Shown: positions 54,964 through 64,000 of the stretch, piece after piece
Position numbering within the stretch: position 1 is the first letter of the stretch
Layout of the letters: every line of letters begins with the position of its first letter
Assembly (NCBI RefSeq): GCF_019061125.1
Contig: NZ_JAHQYI010000001.1
Coordinates: 434,001-498,000, forward strand
Source: Microbacterium sp. NC79
GTDB lineage: Bacteria > Actinomycetota > Actinomycetes > Actinomycetales > Microbacteriaceae
DNA: 64,000 bases
Direction: 5' to 3'
Position numbers and translations under genes: made by a program
The notes under the pieces: generated by a model
What the model saw: the letters and a program-made list of their open reading frames with translations, nothing else
Told to the model about the DNA's origin: nothing
Database searches by the model: none

Positions 54964-57789
54964 CTACTTGCGTGGCGTTATTCTGAGCAACTTGTAGGCT
55001 TTTTGGCGCGCGCGAATCGGCAGCGGTTCGCGGACTCGGATGAGTGAGTGGTTCTTTCCGGCGTGTGCAGTAACTACACGCCGGAAGACGGAGAGGCCAA
55101 ACCGTTCTTCGTTACCGTCGATGCGTAGATGAGAGCGACGCATGCCGTAGGCATCTTCATACTCTAGTTCGATGGCCCAGACCCCTGTGCTGGGGAAAGC
55201 AGCCACACTCAATTCCGCTGACCAACGCCCGTCCACCCGCGTTGCGTGGCCCACAGGAATACGCGCGCGGTCATTGCTGCGATGGCGTCGTGCCATGATC
55301 CGGACGCCGCCTTCCGGCGATAGCCCCGGAGCGGGGCCAACAAGCTTTGCTGGCGCGCCCTGGTGAAGTCTTGCGTTGATGGAGGTTTTTTCGGGGGAGA
55401 ATGCAGCGAGGACAACGGCGAGGTCGCCCGCGAGGATCGCGTGCCCTAGGCGCTCTTCCCAACTGTGAGGTACGAAGACCAGGGGCATGACTGGGTCGAG
55501 AAGACGGCGACGGATAATTGGCAGCGCACTTGCAAAGACTTCGTTCCGCCACGCGGCATCGCTGATGAACCTACGCCCTAGATACTTGAGCACAAGGGTA
55601 TTAGCAGCAGCAGGGGGGAGGAGCGCGGACTCTTCGGCTGAGCGAATCGCGTGGATCAGAGATTCGGGGGGCATGGAGTGTGCGGATTTCTCCGCATGAG
55701 CCATGGTTCGCGCTTCGGAGAACTTTCCCTCAGCGGCTAGAGCCCATACGGCTTGATGTTCGGGCTTTATCTGCGAAAATTCGGCGTGTGGCGCCTGCGA
55801 AAGCAACGCCTTGATTTGCTCAGAAACCCTCGAGTCTTCCGCACGATCTCCCGTCCGCCGGTCTAGATACTTGAGAATGTTCTTCCAAGAATCCTGAGTG
55901 AATACCATTGACCAGTATTCGCGCTCGACTGAACGGAATCCAGACTGCTGCACCAGTGAAGCGCAGGTTGATTCTTCGAGAAAGTAGCTGACGGTGTAAT
56001 CGACGGATCCTGCGGCGGAGGTCATGGAACCGGACCCGGGACGATCACGGTAAATGTATGTCTGCACCGGTGTGACGGCTACTGTCGTCGCGCTAAGCAG
56101 GACGCTCATCATTGCGACGATGTCATTTGAGCGTGGCACTCCAGGAAATGGGAAGGCGGTCCCTAGCCAGTGCTCTCTCCGGATCAAACGATTCCACACG
56201 GCTCGGTGCCGCGCTAACTGAGGATGAGTTTGGATCGAAACATTTTCGAGTGGTAAAGCATACGCATGGTTGAACCCGGTGCTTGCATCCCAAGTCGAGA
56301 TTGCAAAGAACTTCAGGTAGCTACCGTTGACTATGTCGGCATTCGAGCGCCTCGCAATCGACAACATGCGGTAGTAGGCGCGAGGGGGGATGAGGTCATC
56401 GCCATCGGCAAACGCAAGATACTCGCCACGAGCAAGCTCAATTCCAGCGTCACGTGCCTGGCCGCCGCCAGCACCCGGCGATCGAATGAGACGGACCCTG
56501 CTGTCTTCCGCTGTATGCGCAACAACGCGTTCCCAAGTTCCGTCGGTTGAACCGTCGTCAACTACGATCACCTCAAGGCTTACGCCAACGGACGCCCGGA
56601 TGCTCTCAAGAAGTTCATCGATGTATGCTTCGACATTGAAAGTCGGGATGACAATCGAAATATCGATCGTGCTCGTGTCGTGTTGAGTGCGGGGGGCAAT
56701 TGCAGGGTGCGAAACGAACCGGTCAATAAATGCAGCGCGTGGTGTCTCGTTTTCCCGAAGTCCTAGCGATGACCAAGCAGGCGCTTGGAGCCGCGACATA
56801 TCAAAGTCTGGAACGTCGGACGGGCGCATTCGCCTGGGTTGCTCGAGCGGGGTGTCTACGAGCGACGAATATCCCAATGCAATGAGAGCGAGCTGCCACC
56901 TTGGTCGGACAGGGACGTTGGCCAATGCGGTGCTTGAGAGATCCGCTACTAGGTCGCGAATGAAATTAGCGGCATCGTGCCGGTCGGCTTGGGACGCAAG
57001 TAGTTGCAGTGCTTTGCCGCACAGGACGTGTCGTTCGATAATTTGGCGCGCAAATGCCTCGCGTACTTCACGGGATGTGTTTGATAGCGCTTCCCAAATT
57101 TTTAGCTGATCAGCAACCCAATCCTTCGACATCGGAACAGTGGTGCTTTCAGAGATTCGCACATTGCAAAACACGATTGAACGAGGGAGGACGTCGATTG
57201 ACTTTGCCGACGCGTAAAGGCGCGCGACGAGTAGCTCCTCATGCCATGGCTCTTCTTCCTCGACGAGAGAGCGGAGCAATTTCAGATCTACAACTTTTGT
57301 GCACAACAGATCATCCGTTATGAGCGCCGGACGATCCTGCAGTGAGATACCTTGCGCCGCGGTGTCAAGCGCGTTCTCTGCGACTCGCGTCACACGAGTC
57401 CGCGCACGTGCGATGGACTCAGCGACTCCCACGCCCATCTGTGATTCAGTCGATTGCACCGAGCCCATCAGGGCGGCGTAGCCCCCCGCCGCGGCGAGGC
57501 CATTTGAATCAGCCACAGTGACCCATCGGGCTTTGCTAGCGTCGAGGCCTGCCGCTAGTGCGAAATTTCGACCCCGTTCGCTGTCCACGCCAATCGCGCG
57601 TACCCTGCTATCTTCAGTAGCCGCGGTATGAACGACATTCGCTATATCCGGGCGTCGGTCCTGATCGAGGACGAGGACGACTTCAAACGCCAGATCACGT
57701 TCGCGTCGCATCGACCACAGTAGATCACTTACTTCGTTCGCTGACTGCGGGAGGATAACGATCACGCTGAGGCTCGGGACCGCGTTCAT
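54964..57789 (-). CDS. Large protein with two GT-A glycosyltransferase domains
   Basis: The start at ATG 57789 overlaps the preceding stop (ATGA) and gives 941 residues. The first domain, residues 1-130, has the fold of a family 2 transferase (LSVIVILPQSANEV) but its DxD position reads VADSNG, so it is probably inactive. The second domain, from about 375, has ISIVIPTFNVEAYI, VVDDGSTDGT and FADGDDLI and looks competent. Helical regions lie between and after, and the last 150 residues form a beta-rich module ending in a basic tail. It is the third gene of a minus-strand operon after a pyruvyl transferase and a GT4 enzyme. Confidence 0.86.
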   Translation of the reverse strand: MNAVPSLSVIVILPQSANEVSDLLWSMRRERDLAFEVVLVLDQDRRPDIANVVHTAATEDSRVRAIGVDSERGRNFALAAGLDASKARWVTVADSNGLAAAGGYAALMGSVQSTESQMGVGVAESIARARTRVTRVAENALDTAAQGISLQDRPALITDDLLCTKVVDLKLLRSLVEEEEPWHEELLVARLYASAKSIDVLPRSIVFCNVRISESTTVPMSKDWVADQLKIWEALSNTSREVREAFARQIIERHVLCGKALQLLASQADRHDAANFIRDLVADLSSTALANVPVRPRWQLALIALGYSSLVDTPLEQPRRMRPSDVPDFDMSRLQAPAWSSLGLRENETPRAAFIDRFVSHPAIAPRTQHDTSTIDISIVIPTFNVEAYIDELLESIRASVGVSLEVIVVDDGSTDGTWERVVAHTAEDSRVRLIRSPGAGGGQARDAGIELARGEYLAFADGDDLIPPRAYYRMLSIARRSNADIVNGSYLKFFAISTWDASTGFNHAYALPLENVSIQTHPQLARHRAVWNRLIRREHWLGTAFPFPGVPRSNDIVAMMSVLLSATTVAVTPVQTYIYRDRPGSGSMTSAAGSVDYTVSYFLEESTCASLVQQSGFRSVEREYWSMVFTQDSWKNILKYLDRRTGDRAEDSRVSEQIKALLSQAPHAEFSQIKPEHQAVWALAAEGKFSEARTMAHAEKSAHSMPPESLIHAIRSAEESALLPPAAANTLVLKYLGRRFISDAAWRNEVFASALPIIRRRLLDPVMPLVFVPHSWEERLGHAILAGDLAVVLAAFSPEKTSINARLHQGAPAKLVGPAPGLSPEGGVRIMARRHRSNDRARIPVGHATRVDGRWSAELSVAAFPSTGVWAIELEYEDAYGMRRSHLRIDGNEERFGLSVFRRVVTAHAGKNHSLIRVREPLPIRARQKAYKLLRITPRK

Positions 57790-58877
57790 AGCGCCTTTCG
57801 GGAGTTCGTGGAGGTAGAGGCGAGGTCCTCGATCAGCGACACATACGCCCAAGTCATGTGCAGGGTCGAATAACGTGCCGCAAACTTGCGTGCAGAGTCA
57901 CGAACTTGCGTACTTTGTGAGAGTGCCCGATTGATCGCGGTCGCAAGCGCCATAACCTGGTCGGTACCGGTTTCGTAAAAGCTGACCCATGGCTGCGCGC
58001 CATATTCCGCTACCAAATGGGCTTCAGCAGGCAGAATGCACGGTCTACCGAAGGTAGCTGAGAGTAAGACGCTACCCGAGTTCAGCACGCGTTCGTATGG
58101 GAAAACCATGACATCGCACGCGGCGAACCAGGTCGCAATGTCGGAGTCGCTGACAAAGGCATGGTGCCGAACTGTTTGCACGCCTTTTGGCAACATCTGT
58201 TCGATCACCGGAATATCCTCTGGGGGAGTTTTGCCAGCGAGTACGAGAACGAGCTCATCCACTCGCAACGCTGCTTCCTCGACAGCTTTCAAGAGGACTG
58301 GGACGCCTTTGTACCCGCGAATCTGCCCCACAAAGCCGACCACTGATGCGGATTCTGGAATCCCCAGAATGGCGCGTGCTACATCTTGAGATGGCGGTTC
58401 GGCGTAGATGCCTGCATAGCTCGCGTGCGCCAAGGTCACAAGCTTGTCGGGAGGTAAATCGTAATACTCAGACACAGCCTGGCGAGTACTGGCATTCAAC
58501 TGAATGATGCGATCCGCGCGAGCGGCGAGGAGTTTGGCCAGTTCAATCTCGAGCGTCGTGTGCGGCGTGTTGTGGGCGAGGGTGTTGTGAACGGTCCACA
58601 GTATTCGTACTCCCGCATCGCGAAACTGCGTAAGTAGTCGTTCGAACCGTTGGAGCGACAGCCGTGCCTGGTGGTGGGCCCAGGCTGGGTTGAGAATCGG
58701 GCTTGTCCAATGAATATGAAATATGTCCCCATCACCCAAACCCGGCAAGGCTTGTTCGAGTGCGTCAAAGTTCTTTGAGCCTTCGACACGCCACCCTTCG
58801 GCACGTGCTCCGATGTAGAGCATGTTTAGGTAAGGATTTTGTTCCCATGCGGGGAAGACATGTATTTTTCCAGTCAC
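57786..58877 (-). CDS. Family 4 glycosyltransferase
   Basis: This 363-residue protein is a GT-B enzyme of family 4. The N-terminal half contains DIFHIHWTSPILN and TVHNTLAHN, and the C-terminal half has VVGFVGQIRGYKGVPVLLKA, VMVFPYERVLNSGSVLLSATFGRPCI, which holds the nucleotide-sugar site. It starts at GTG inside the upstream stop and ends inside the downstream start, so all three genes of this operon are coupled. The sugar cannot be told from sequence. Confidence 0.9.
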   Translation of the reverse strand: MTGKIHVFPAWEQNPYLNMLYIGARAEGWRVEGSKNFDALEQALPGLGDGDIFHIHWTSPILNPAWAHHQARLSLQRFERLLTQFRDAGVRILWTVHNTLAHNTPHTTLEIELAKLLAARADRIIQLNASTRQAVSEYYDLPPDKLVTLAHASYAGIYAEPPSQDVARAILGIPESASVVGFVGQIRGYKGVPVLLKAVEEAALRVDELVLVLAGKTPPEDIPVIEQMLPKGVQTVRHHAFVSDSDIATWFAACDVMVFPYERVLNSGSVLLSATFGRPCILPAEAHLVAEYGAQPWVSFYETGTDQVMALATAINRALSQSTQVRDSARKFAARYSTLHMTWAYVSLIEDLASTSTNSRKAL

Positions 58878-60463
58878 GTGATTTCAGCCCCGTCCTGTGA
58901 TTGGAATGCAGGAGCGATGTCTTGCTCCCTCCATAGTGGTGCGGAAGATACTCGTGGATACCGGCTGAGTGCGGTCTGAGTCACGGGTAAGTCACACACC
59001 TGGATATCGTTTGCGTATCCGTCGTCATCGCTAGCACGGATCACGATCGATTCAATCACCGCACCGTCAGCAACGTCGAATGCCAAACTGAGGTCGATGG
59101 ACCACTGACGTCGGTACATCTCGAAGACGGGCAAGGCTATTTCTTGCTGCTGGCCCGAGGAATCCTGGACCACGACGGTAACTGTGGCGAGATTGTTCGA
59201 CAATGTCCCTGGACGAATCGCCAACGCCATAATGCGGCGCCCCGCAACTGATCTTGCAGCCCGTACGACTGCGTGGGCGCCCTCACGGCCTAGCCAAAGC
59301 GTACGCAATAGGTGTGACGGGTCACCTCCATCGAGAGCTGCGAGTAGCATCCCATCGATGTCACTCATGTTGGAAGATGTTGTTCCGGCAGCCAGCGCAA
59401 GGCGATGGGCATGGGCCTCTGCAAAGCGTTCTTCGTATGCGGCGCGGCGGGCAGCTTCCGAATCGGAATCGATGGCATCGAGTAGTGCCGTTCCAGCGAT
59501 GATGAGCTCGGCGAAATCCACATCGATGAAATTCCGGATGGCTGCCGCTTCATCGATGCGGCGATTGGTCAACGCGTCACGCCACGCGTGGATTATGGAC
59601 TCGCGCTCGGCGAATACGTCCGCAGCAGGGGCGTGCACGTTTTCGTCCCAAAGATCGTGCGGGAAGCTTGCCAACAGCTTCTCAAGGTCAAGGTCCGCTG
59701 GCGCATGGCCGCCGAGCTCGATAGCCGTTGCGAGGTCGGCGGCAATGCGCTCAAGCGGTCGGCCGCTGCCCGATAGGTAATCACGGTACTTGAACACGCC
59801 TTCAGAGGGTGACGCCACGAAGCGTGCAGGAATTCCGAGGGCATCGGCTATCACGATTGCGTGTAGCGAGGAACCGACTACGAATCCGCTCTCGGCGATG
59901 GCTCTCAGCACCGTGGTGATGGGTCCTCGCGGGTCGAGAACGTTGTACTTGTTCGCGATAGCGGCCGCGGACATCGCTTCAAAATCATTGAGATTTGGAA
60001 CGACCAGCAATCCACCATCACCACGACGGTTCCAGCCTTTCAGTTCGGGCATGAACCTCGGAAGCAGTAGCGCAGGATCTCCAAAAACGGCGGGCGCAAT
60101 CCCTCCGTACGCGGTGACTGCGCGTGCGGAGTAGGGTCCGCGCACGGCGCGAATATCCATGGTGCCCAATTGACGGGGGAGCATCGTGGCAAGTTTGAAA
60201 TTTACGCCGGTTCCCCAAATGACAGACTTCGGCGGTGCAAGGTGTAATACAGACCCGATTGTAAGCAACACGGGTGCAGGCTCCGACGAGGAATGGTGTG
60301 CTCGCGCACTGGTGGGGCCCAGAACTCGCTCGGCTAATAATGGTCCCAAGAGGTCACCGAAGTTGTTCACCAGGCGCGATCCGGACTCGTCAGCGGGCCG
60401 AAGCGGATTCCAAGTGAGGAGATCCACTCCGCCTAGCCTTGTCAGTAACGTTTCGCGAGTCAT
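58874..60463 (-). CDS. Pyruvyl transferase (ExoV-like) with C-terminal extension
   Basis: This 529-residue protein has a polysaccharide pyruvyl transferase domain in its first 260 residues: NFGDLLGPLLAERVLG, IGSVLH, VIWGTGVN, IRAVRGPYSARAV, FGDPALLLPR and VVGSSLHAIVIADALGIP, close to the ExoV type. About 250 further residues follow, with a helical part and a beta-rich end, which is much longer than usual. It is the second enzyme of this kind in the window. It is the first gene of a coupled three-gene operon. Confidence 0.88.
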   Translation of the reverse strand: MTRETLLTRLGGVDLLTWNPLRPADESGSRLVNNFGDLLGPLLAERVLGPTSARAHHSSSEPAPVLLTIGSVLHLAPPKSVIWGTGVNFKLATMLPRQLGTMDIRAVRGPYSARAVTAYGGIAPAVFGDPALLLPRFMPELKGWNRRGDGGLLVVPNLNDFEAMSAAAIANKYNVLDPRGPITTVLRAIAESGFVVGSSLHAIVIADALGIPARFVASPSEGVFKYRDYLSGSGRPLERIAADLATAIELGGHAPADLDLEKLLASFPHDLWDENVHAPAADVFAERESIIHAWRDALTNRRIDEAAAIRNFIDVDFAELIIAGTALLDAIDSDSEAARRAAYEERFAEAHAHRLALAAGTTSSNMSDIDGMLLAALDGGDPSHLLRTLWLGREGAHAVVRAARSVAGRRIMALAIRPGTLSNNLATVTVVVQDSSGQQQEIALPVFEMYRRQWSIDLSLAFDVADGAVIESIVIRASDDDGYANDIQVCDLPVTQTALSRYPRVSSAPLWREQDIAPAFQSQDGAEIT

Positions 60464-60734
60464 CGCTAGCGATCTTACCTGTACGGAGCGTTCCGTTCCC
60501 GCAGGTGCTGACTATCTCCGTCTCGTCGGGACGCGTGCTGGGCCTTCACCAGGCGTGCACGCTGGGGAATCGACATTTGGCGGTGCTCGATGGCTGAAAT
60601 GGGGCGTGGAATAGGGACTCTCTCCAGAATTGCGACATCGTCTTCCGGTGACGCATTTCACTCGCGACTGTTATTCGTTGACCGAGTGCCCGGATGAACG
60701 CAATCGGCGATCATCTGCGAATAGGGCCGGCCCC
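60464..60734 (-). other. Gap upstream of the ExoV-like gene
   Basis: These 271 bases lie between two minus-strand genes. I see no reading frame, repeat or strong promoter; the promoter of the downstream operon should lie here. Confidence 0.4.
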
Positions 60735-63700
60735 TTAGCCCGCCGATAGGTGTGCTGGGTCATCAGGGGCAGGATCCGCTGCGAGCAACATCGCGTGAAC
60801 CCTGACAGCGTCACCGGACGGGTCGAGACCATGGATCTCATCGGCTTCTGCGTCCGACAGAAGCTCGAATTGTTTGCGCGCACCCTCGTAGACGCGCGAA
60901 ACAATGTCCAGCACCTGTTCTTCAACCGGTGCTTCGATCGAGTGTTTGCGCAATTCGCGACTCATGGCGAGGTACGAGAGGAAGTAGCCTCGCGCAGAGC
61001 GCGCAGGAGTTAAGGTCGTGATCGTCGAGCCGGGGCGCATCCGTCGTGCGTAGACGCTCTGACTCGTGTGAGCAGCACGGCGGGCATTGAGGAGGAGAGC
61101 AAACGTGTATGGGTTGTCTTGGTGAACGATGCTTGGGATGAAACGCGGTCCAGCCTGACGTGCGAAAGCGGTCCGCGTCATGTACATCCCGACGTGGGGC
61201 CGGTAATCATTGTTGCGACGCATATCCGACATAAGCTGGGCACCACTTCGTGTGTCGCTGTATGACTTTTTGCGCTGGTAGTAGGTCGAGTATCGGTTCC
61301 ACGTCGAGTCCTCAATGTCGCCGTCCTTGAAAGGAACCGCGTCGAACAGGTACATGTCAAGTGCGTTCTCATCGGCGTGGCGCACGAAGTCGTGTAGCGC
61401 ATCCTTCGCCCAGTAATCGTCGCTGTCAAGATAGATGATGTACCGACCGGTGGCTGCCTGTAGGCCCAGATTGCGGGCAACAGACTGGCCGCTGTTCTCT
61501 TGACACAAGACCGTCACGCGCGAATCCTGTTGTGCAAGATTGTTAAGAATCTGGCGCGATTCGTCGGTGGACCCATCGTCGATACAGATGACTTCAAGAT
61601 TGACCCGGGTCTGGGCGAGCGCGCTTGTGACGCATACCTCAAGCCATGGCGCGGCGTTGAAAACTGGCACGACAAAACTGACATCAGGTGTATGCGACTT
61701 CTCAGGCCGTGGCGCAGAGGGCTCGCTAAAAGATTGGGCAACGCCAGGTTCCGGGAGGCGTTTTGTGCGGTGCAGCAGGCCGCGTAGTTTGCGCGGTACC
61801 GAGGTGACAGCTCGACCGATGCGGAAGGACGGCCCACTCTTGATCGATTTGAGCTCACCGATCGCGCGGTCACGCTCACGTCTGATTGACGCCGCGCTTT
61901 CCTTGCGATGGTTCCGCTCGGAATCGCCAACGTTCAGTTCGCCGTATCGAACGAGCCACTGTGTGAGAATACGGGCGTCTCTTAACGTCGGTTCAGGGGA
62001 ACACCTCGGGGAGAGCTCGTCGTTGATGAGCTGAGAGAGGATCTCTTCTATGTCCAACGAGGACAACTTCTCGGCGAATCCGACGCCTTCGCGTGACAGC
62101 CTTTCGTAGCGGTCCGCGTCGCGAACTAGGCTGACCACGGCCTCGGCAAGGTTGTGCGGTTCGCCAGGGGGCGTGGTAACGATGCCTGGGTTGTCGCGCA
62201 CGGTAGTGAGCCAGGGCAAGTCATACATGACAACCGGAATCCCCAGTAGCTGCGCTTCAATAATCGTGAGTTGATAGCCCTCAATTGCGCTCGCTGAGAT
62301 CATGAGGTGCGTGTGTGACAGCACGTCAAGTAGGTCCTCGGGCGGAAGACCTGGCTTAAGTTCGATGAAGTCAGACACTCCTCGTTTGGCCGCACCTTTG
62401 TGCACGTCCTTGGCGGACAACGTTTTTGTTTCTGGGCCGATAAGGGTCATCCGAAAATCGAGGCCAAGGCGCTTCAGATGTGCAGCCGTCTCGATGAGGT
62501 GCATCACTTGTTTGGTGGCATGATCCAATCGCCCCCACCAAGCGATCTCAATGGGTTGGTCTGGAGCCGTGCGTGCGCCCCCACGGTCGAGGGCCAACAG
62601 GCTCAACTGGGATGGCGGGTTTGGAATGTAGTAGACGTGCTCGACGCCTTGTAACTTCCAGAATGCGACATCGGTCGGCGACAAAGTCGCGACCTTCAAC
62701 AAGATATTCAGGTGCGTTGTGAGGAAAGTGATGCGTTGGTTGCCGTCAAAGAGGGGTCGTAGCGCGAAATTATGGACCCAACCAATGGTCGGAACGCCAC
62801 TATCGAGAGCCGTGAGCGCGAACCATGGCCAGTTGTCGTTGTAGAGAAGGTGGTGATCGATGATCACATCGATCTCGTATTGCTGGCAGATCTCTACCCA
62901 GCGGTCTAGCCGCTCCAGGCGGTGGCCGGCGACGACGACGATATCAACGCCAAAAGGCAACTCGACTTCGTTCTCGACACGACCAGCCACCGCGATCGTG
63001 ACGCGGTGCCCCGTGTTGACCAGAGCCTGGGCATGGTGTTGGAGCACAGACTGTAATCCACCGATACCGAGGTATGCCGTGTACAGCAACACGTTTCGTA
63101 CGGGCTCCGTTGGTTGCACTGGCCTGGTGGCATGTGCAGACAAGGAATCAAGGGCGGAGGGCACGAAGGCCGCAGCCGCTCGCGTGACTTGCAGGTCGCC
63201 AACCTTGTCTTTCAACAATCTCAAGCAGGTCGACTGGAGATCTCCAGTCGTGTCGCGAATGCAATATTTGAGCACATTGCCGATGATGTGGAGACGCGCC
63301 GACTCATAGGTCCGCAGGAGCGCTTCTGGGTGAGTGAACCGTCCACTAATCGCACTCACTTCATCCGCGATCGCGGTGATTGGATCTATTCCACTAAGTA
63401 GGAAGTTGAAGTGGTCGACACCGTTGATGGTATGGCCACTTGTGCCACGTTGAAAGTTGTATCGGTATAGGCGGTCCGGTAGCGAAACATACTTGGTGGC
63501 GTGGGCCAGAGCGAGCAGCGTGATCGGCAGGTCGTTGGCGCGATAGTAGGTGGCGTCGCGAGTAAATCCTTCGTATGCGGCACGAAGCAGGTCCGTGGCA
63601 AAGAGATACCTCCACAGGTGGCCATTGGCCTCCTCTCCGACAGGAAACAACGACGTCACGATGTCGGTGGAATGGAGCTCTTTGTGGCGTGGTTGCAGCG

Positions 63701-63998
63701 CAGCTTCGAATCTGCGCGGCGTCTTCGAGTTCGCGGTGACGATCTCTACGCCGAAGCCAACGACATCCGCCTTTGCAGAGCGTGCCTTCGCCACGGTCGC
63801 CTTTACGGCGTTTGGAGCAAGCGCATCATCGCCGTCCAGGAAGAGTACATAGTCACCCGCGGCTGCGCCAATGCCGGCGCGGCGCGCTTGGAACGCGGAG
63901 GCATTCGTTGGTTGCTGAATCAGACGGATACGCGAATCGCGTGAAGCGTACTCTTCGACGATCGCAGCGGTGGTGTCCGTCGACGCATCATCAATACA
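60735..63998 (-). CDS. Three-domain glycosyltransferase (GT2-GT4-GT2), 5' end outside window
   Basis: The frame is open to the window end, so the N-terminus is missing; 1087 residues are visible. The visible part starts inside a family 2 domain (CIDDASTDTT, FLDGDDAL). It then resembles the protein at 45457 through LQPRHKEL, LWRYLFATD and LYRYNFQRG, followed by a GT4 domain with IEGYQLTIIEAQLLGIPVVMYD. Uniquely it adds a third domain, another GT2, from about residue 755 (VSFVVPVFNAAPWL, IDDGSTDES, YLDSDDYW). The three sites could build a repeat unit or alternate linkages. Paralogy with the 45457 protein is clear over the first two domains. Confidence 0.9.
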   Translation of the reverse strand, partial: CIDDASTDTTAAIVEEYASRDSRIRLIQQPTNASAFQARRAGIGAAAGDYVLFLDGDDALAPNAVKATVAKARSAKADVVGFGVEIVTANSKTPRRFEAALQPRHKELHSTDIVTSLFPVGEEANGHLWRYLFATDLLRAAYEGFTRDATYYRANDLPITLLALAHATKYVSLPDRLYRYNFQRGTSGHTINGVDHFNFLLSGIDPITAIADEVSAISGRFTHPEALLRTYESARLHIIGNVLKYCIRDTTGDLQSTCLRLLKDKVGDLQVTRAAAAFVPSALDSLSAHATRPVQPTEPVRNVLLYTAYLGIGGLQSVLQHHAQALVNTGHRVTIAVAGRVENEVELPFGVDIVVVAGHRLERLDRWVEICQQYEIDVIIDHHLLYNDNWPWFALTALDSGVPTIGWVHNFALRPLFDGNQRITFLTTHLNILLKVATLSPTDVAFWKLQGVEHVYYIPNPPSQLSLLALDRGGARTAPDQPIEIAWWGRLDHATKQVMHLIETAAHLKRLGLDFRMTLIGPETKTLSAKDVHKGAAKRGVSDFIELKPGLPPEDLLDVLSHTHLMISASAIEGYQLTIIEAQLLGIPVVMYDLPWLTTVRDNPGIVTTPPGEPHNLAEAVVSLVRDADRYERLSREGVGFAEKLSSLDIEEILSQLINDELSPRCSPEPTLRDARILTQWLVRYGELNVGDSERNHRKESAASIRRERDRAIGELKSIKSGPSFRIGRAVTSVPRKLRGLLHRTKRLPEPGVAQSFSEPSAPRPEKSHTPDVSFVVPVFNAAPWLEVCVTSALAQTRVNLEVICIDDGSTDESRQILNNLAQQDSRVTVLCQENSGQSVARNLGLQAATGRYIIYLDSDDYWAKDALHDFVRHADENALDMYLFDAVPFKDGDIEDSTWNRYSTYYQRKKSYSDTRSGAQLMSDMRRNNDYRPHVGMYMTRTAFARQAGPRFIPSIVHQDNPYTFALLLNARRAAHTSQSVYARRMRPGSTITTLTPARSARGYFLSYLAMSRELRKHSIEAPVEEQVLDIVSRVYEGARKQFELLSDAEADEIHGLDPSGDAVRVHAMLLAADPAPDDPAHLSAG

Positions 63999-64000
63999 CA

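Overview
The window looks like chromosomal DNA of a high-GC actinobacterium. The EF-Tu, EF-G, S12 and S7 sequences, the actinobacterial type VII (ESX-like) genes without EccE, and the frequent GTG/ATGA-coupled starts point to Microbacteriaceae or a close relative. This placement is by family resemblance only; no search was run.

Region 1 (1-17248, + strand) reads as one long operon: a surface protein with Ig/Fn3-like modules (cut by the window edge), a MoxR AAA+ ATPase, a DUF58 protein, a transglutaminase-fold membrane protein, a membrane FHA protein, a tail-anchored acidic protein carrying five threonine motifs, an EccD-like membrane protein, a zinc-ribbon/RDD/FHA protein, and a three-ATPase EccC motor. 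Several junctions are ATGA or GTGA overlaps. A convergent gap with a large imperfect inverted repeat follows.

Region 2 (17775-30712) holds the rest of the type VII system. A minus-strand operon encodes a second EccD, EccB and a mycosin protease. A divergent plus-strand operon encodes two WXG100 proteins, a small helical protein, two further mycosin-like proteases (one with the catalytic Asp replaced by Glu), a Gly/Pro-rich PPE/EspB-like candidate substrate, EspC-like small proteins, a YbaB-like protein, a lipoprotein, and a large protein with a WXG-like N-terminus and an alpha/beta-hydrolase C-terminus. The last is a strong candidate for a secreted lipase/esterase effector. A 37-codon chimeric remnant at 27923-28036 marks a tandem duplication followed by deletion.

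Region 3 (30799-35525) is the conserved str operon rpsL-rpsG-fusA plus tuf, with a recognisable promoter and a strong terminator.

Region 4 (35567-64000) is a surface-polysaccharide or wall-glycopolymer locus: RmlB, an asparagine-synthase-like protein without the glutaminase Cys, two VanZ proteins flanking a HAD phosphatase/phosphomutase, a polyprenyl-phosphate sugar transferase, Ugd, an alpha/beta-hydrolase-like protein, several multi-domain glycosyltransferases, a TagGH/Wzm-Wzt-type ABC exporter whose ATPase has an extracytoplasmic Pro-rich tail, two pyruvyl transferases and a GSCFA/SGNH-like pair. Together these suggest an ABC-exported, pyruvylated and perhaps acylated glycan. The last gene is cut by the window end. 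No tRNA, CRISPR array or insertion sequence was recognised.
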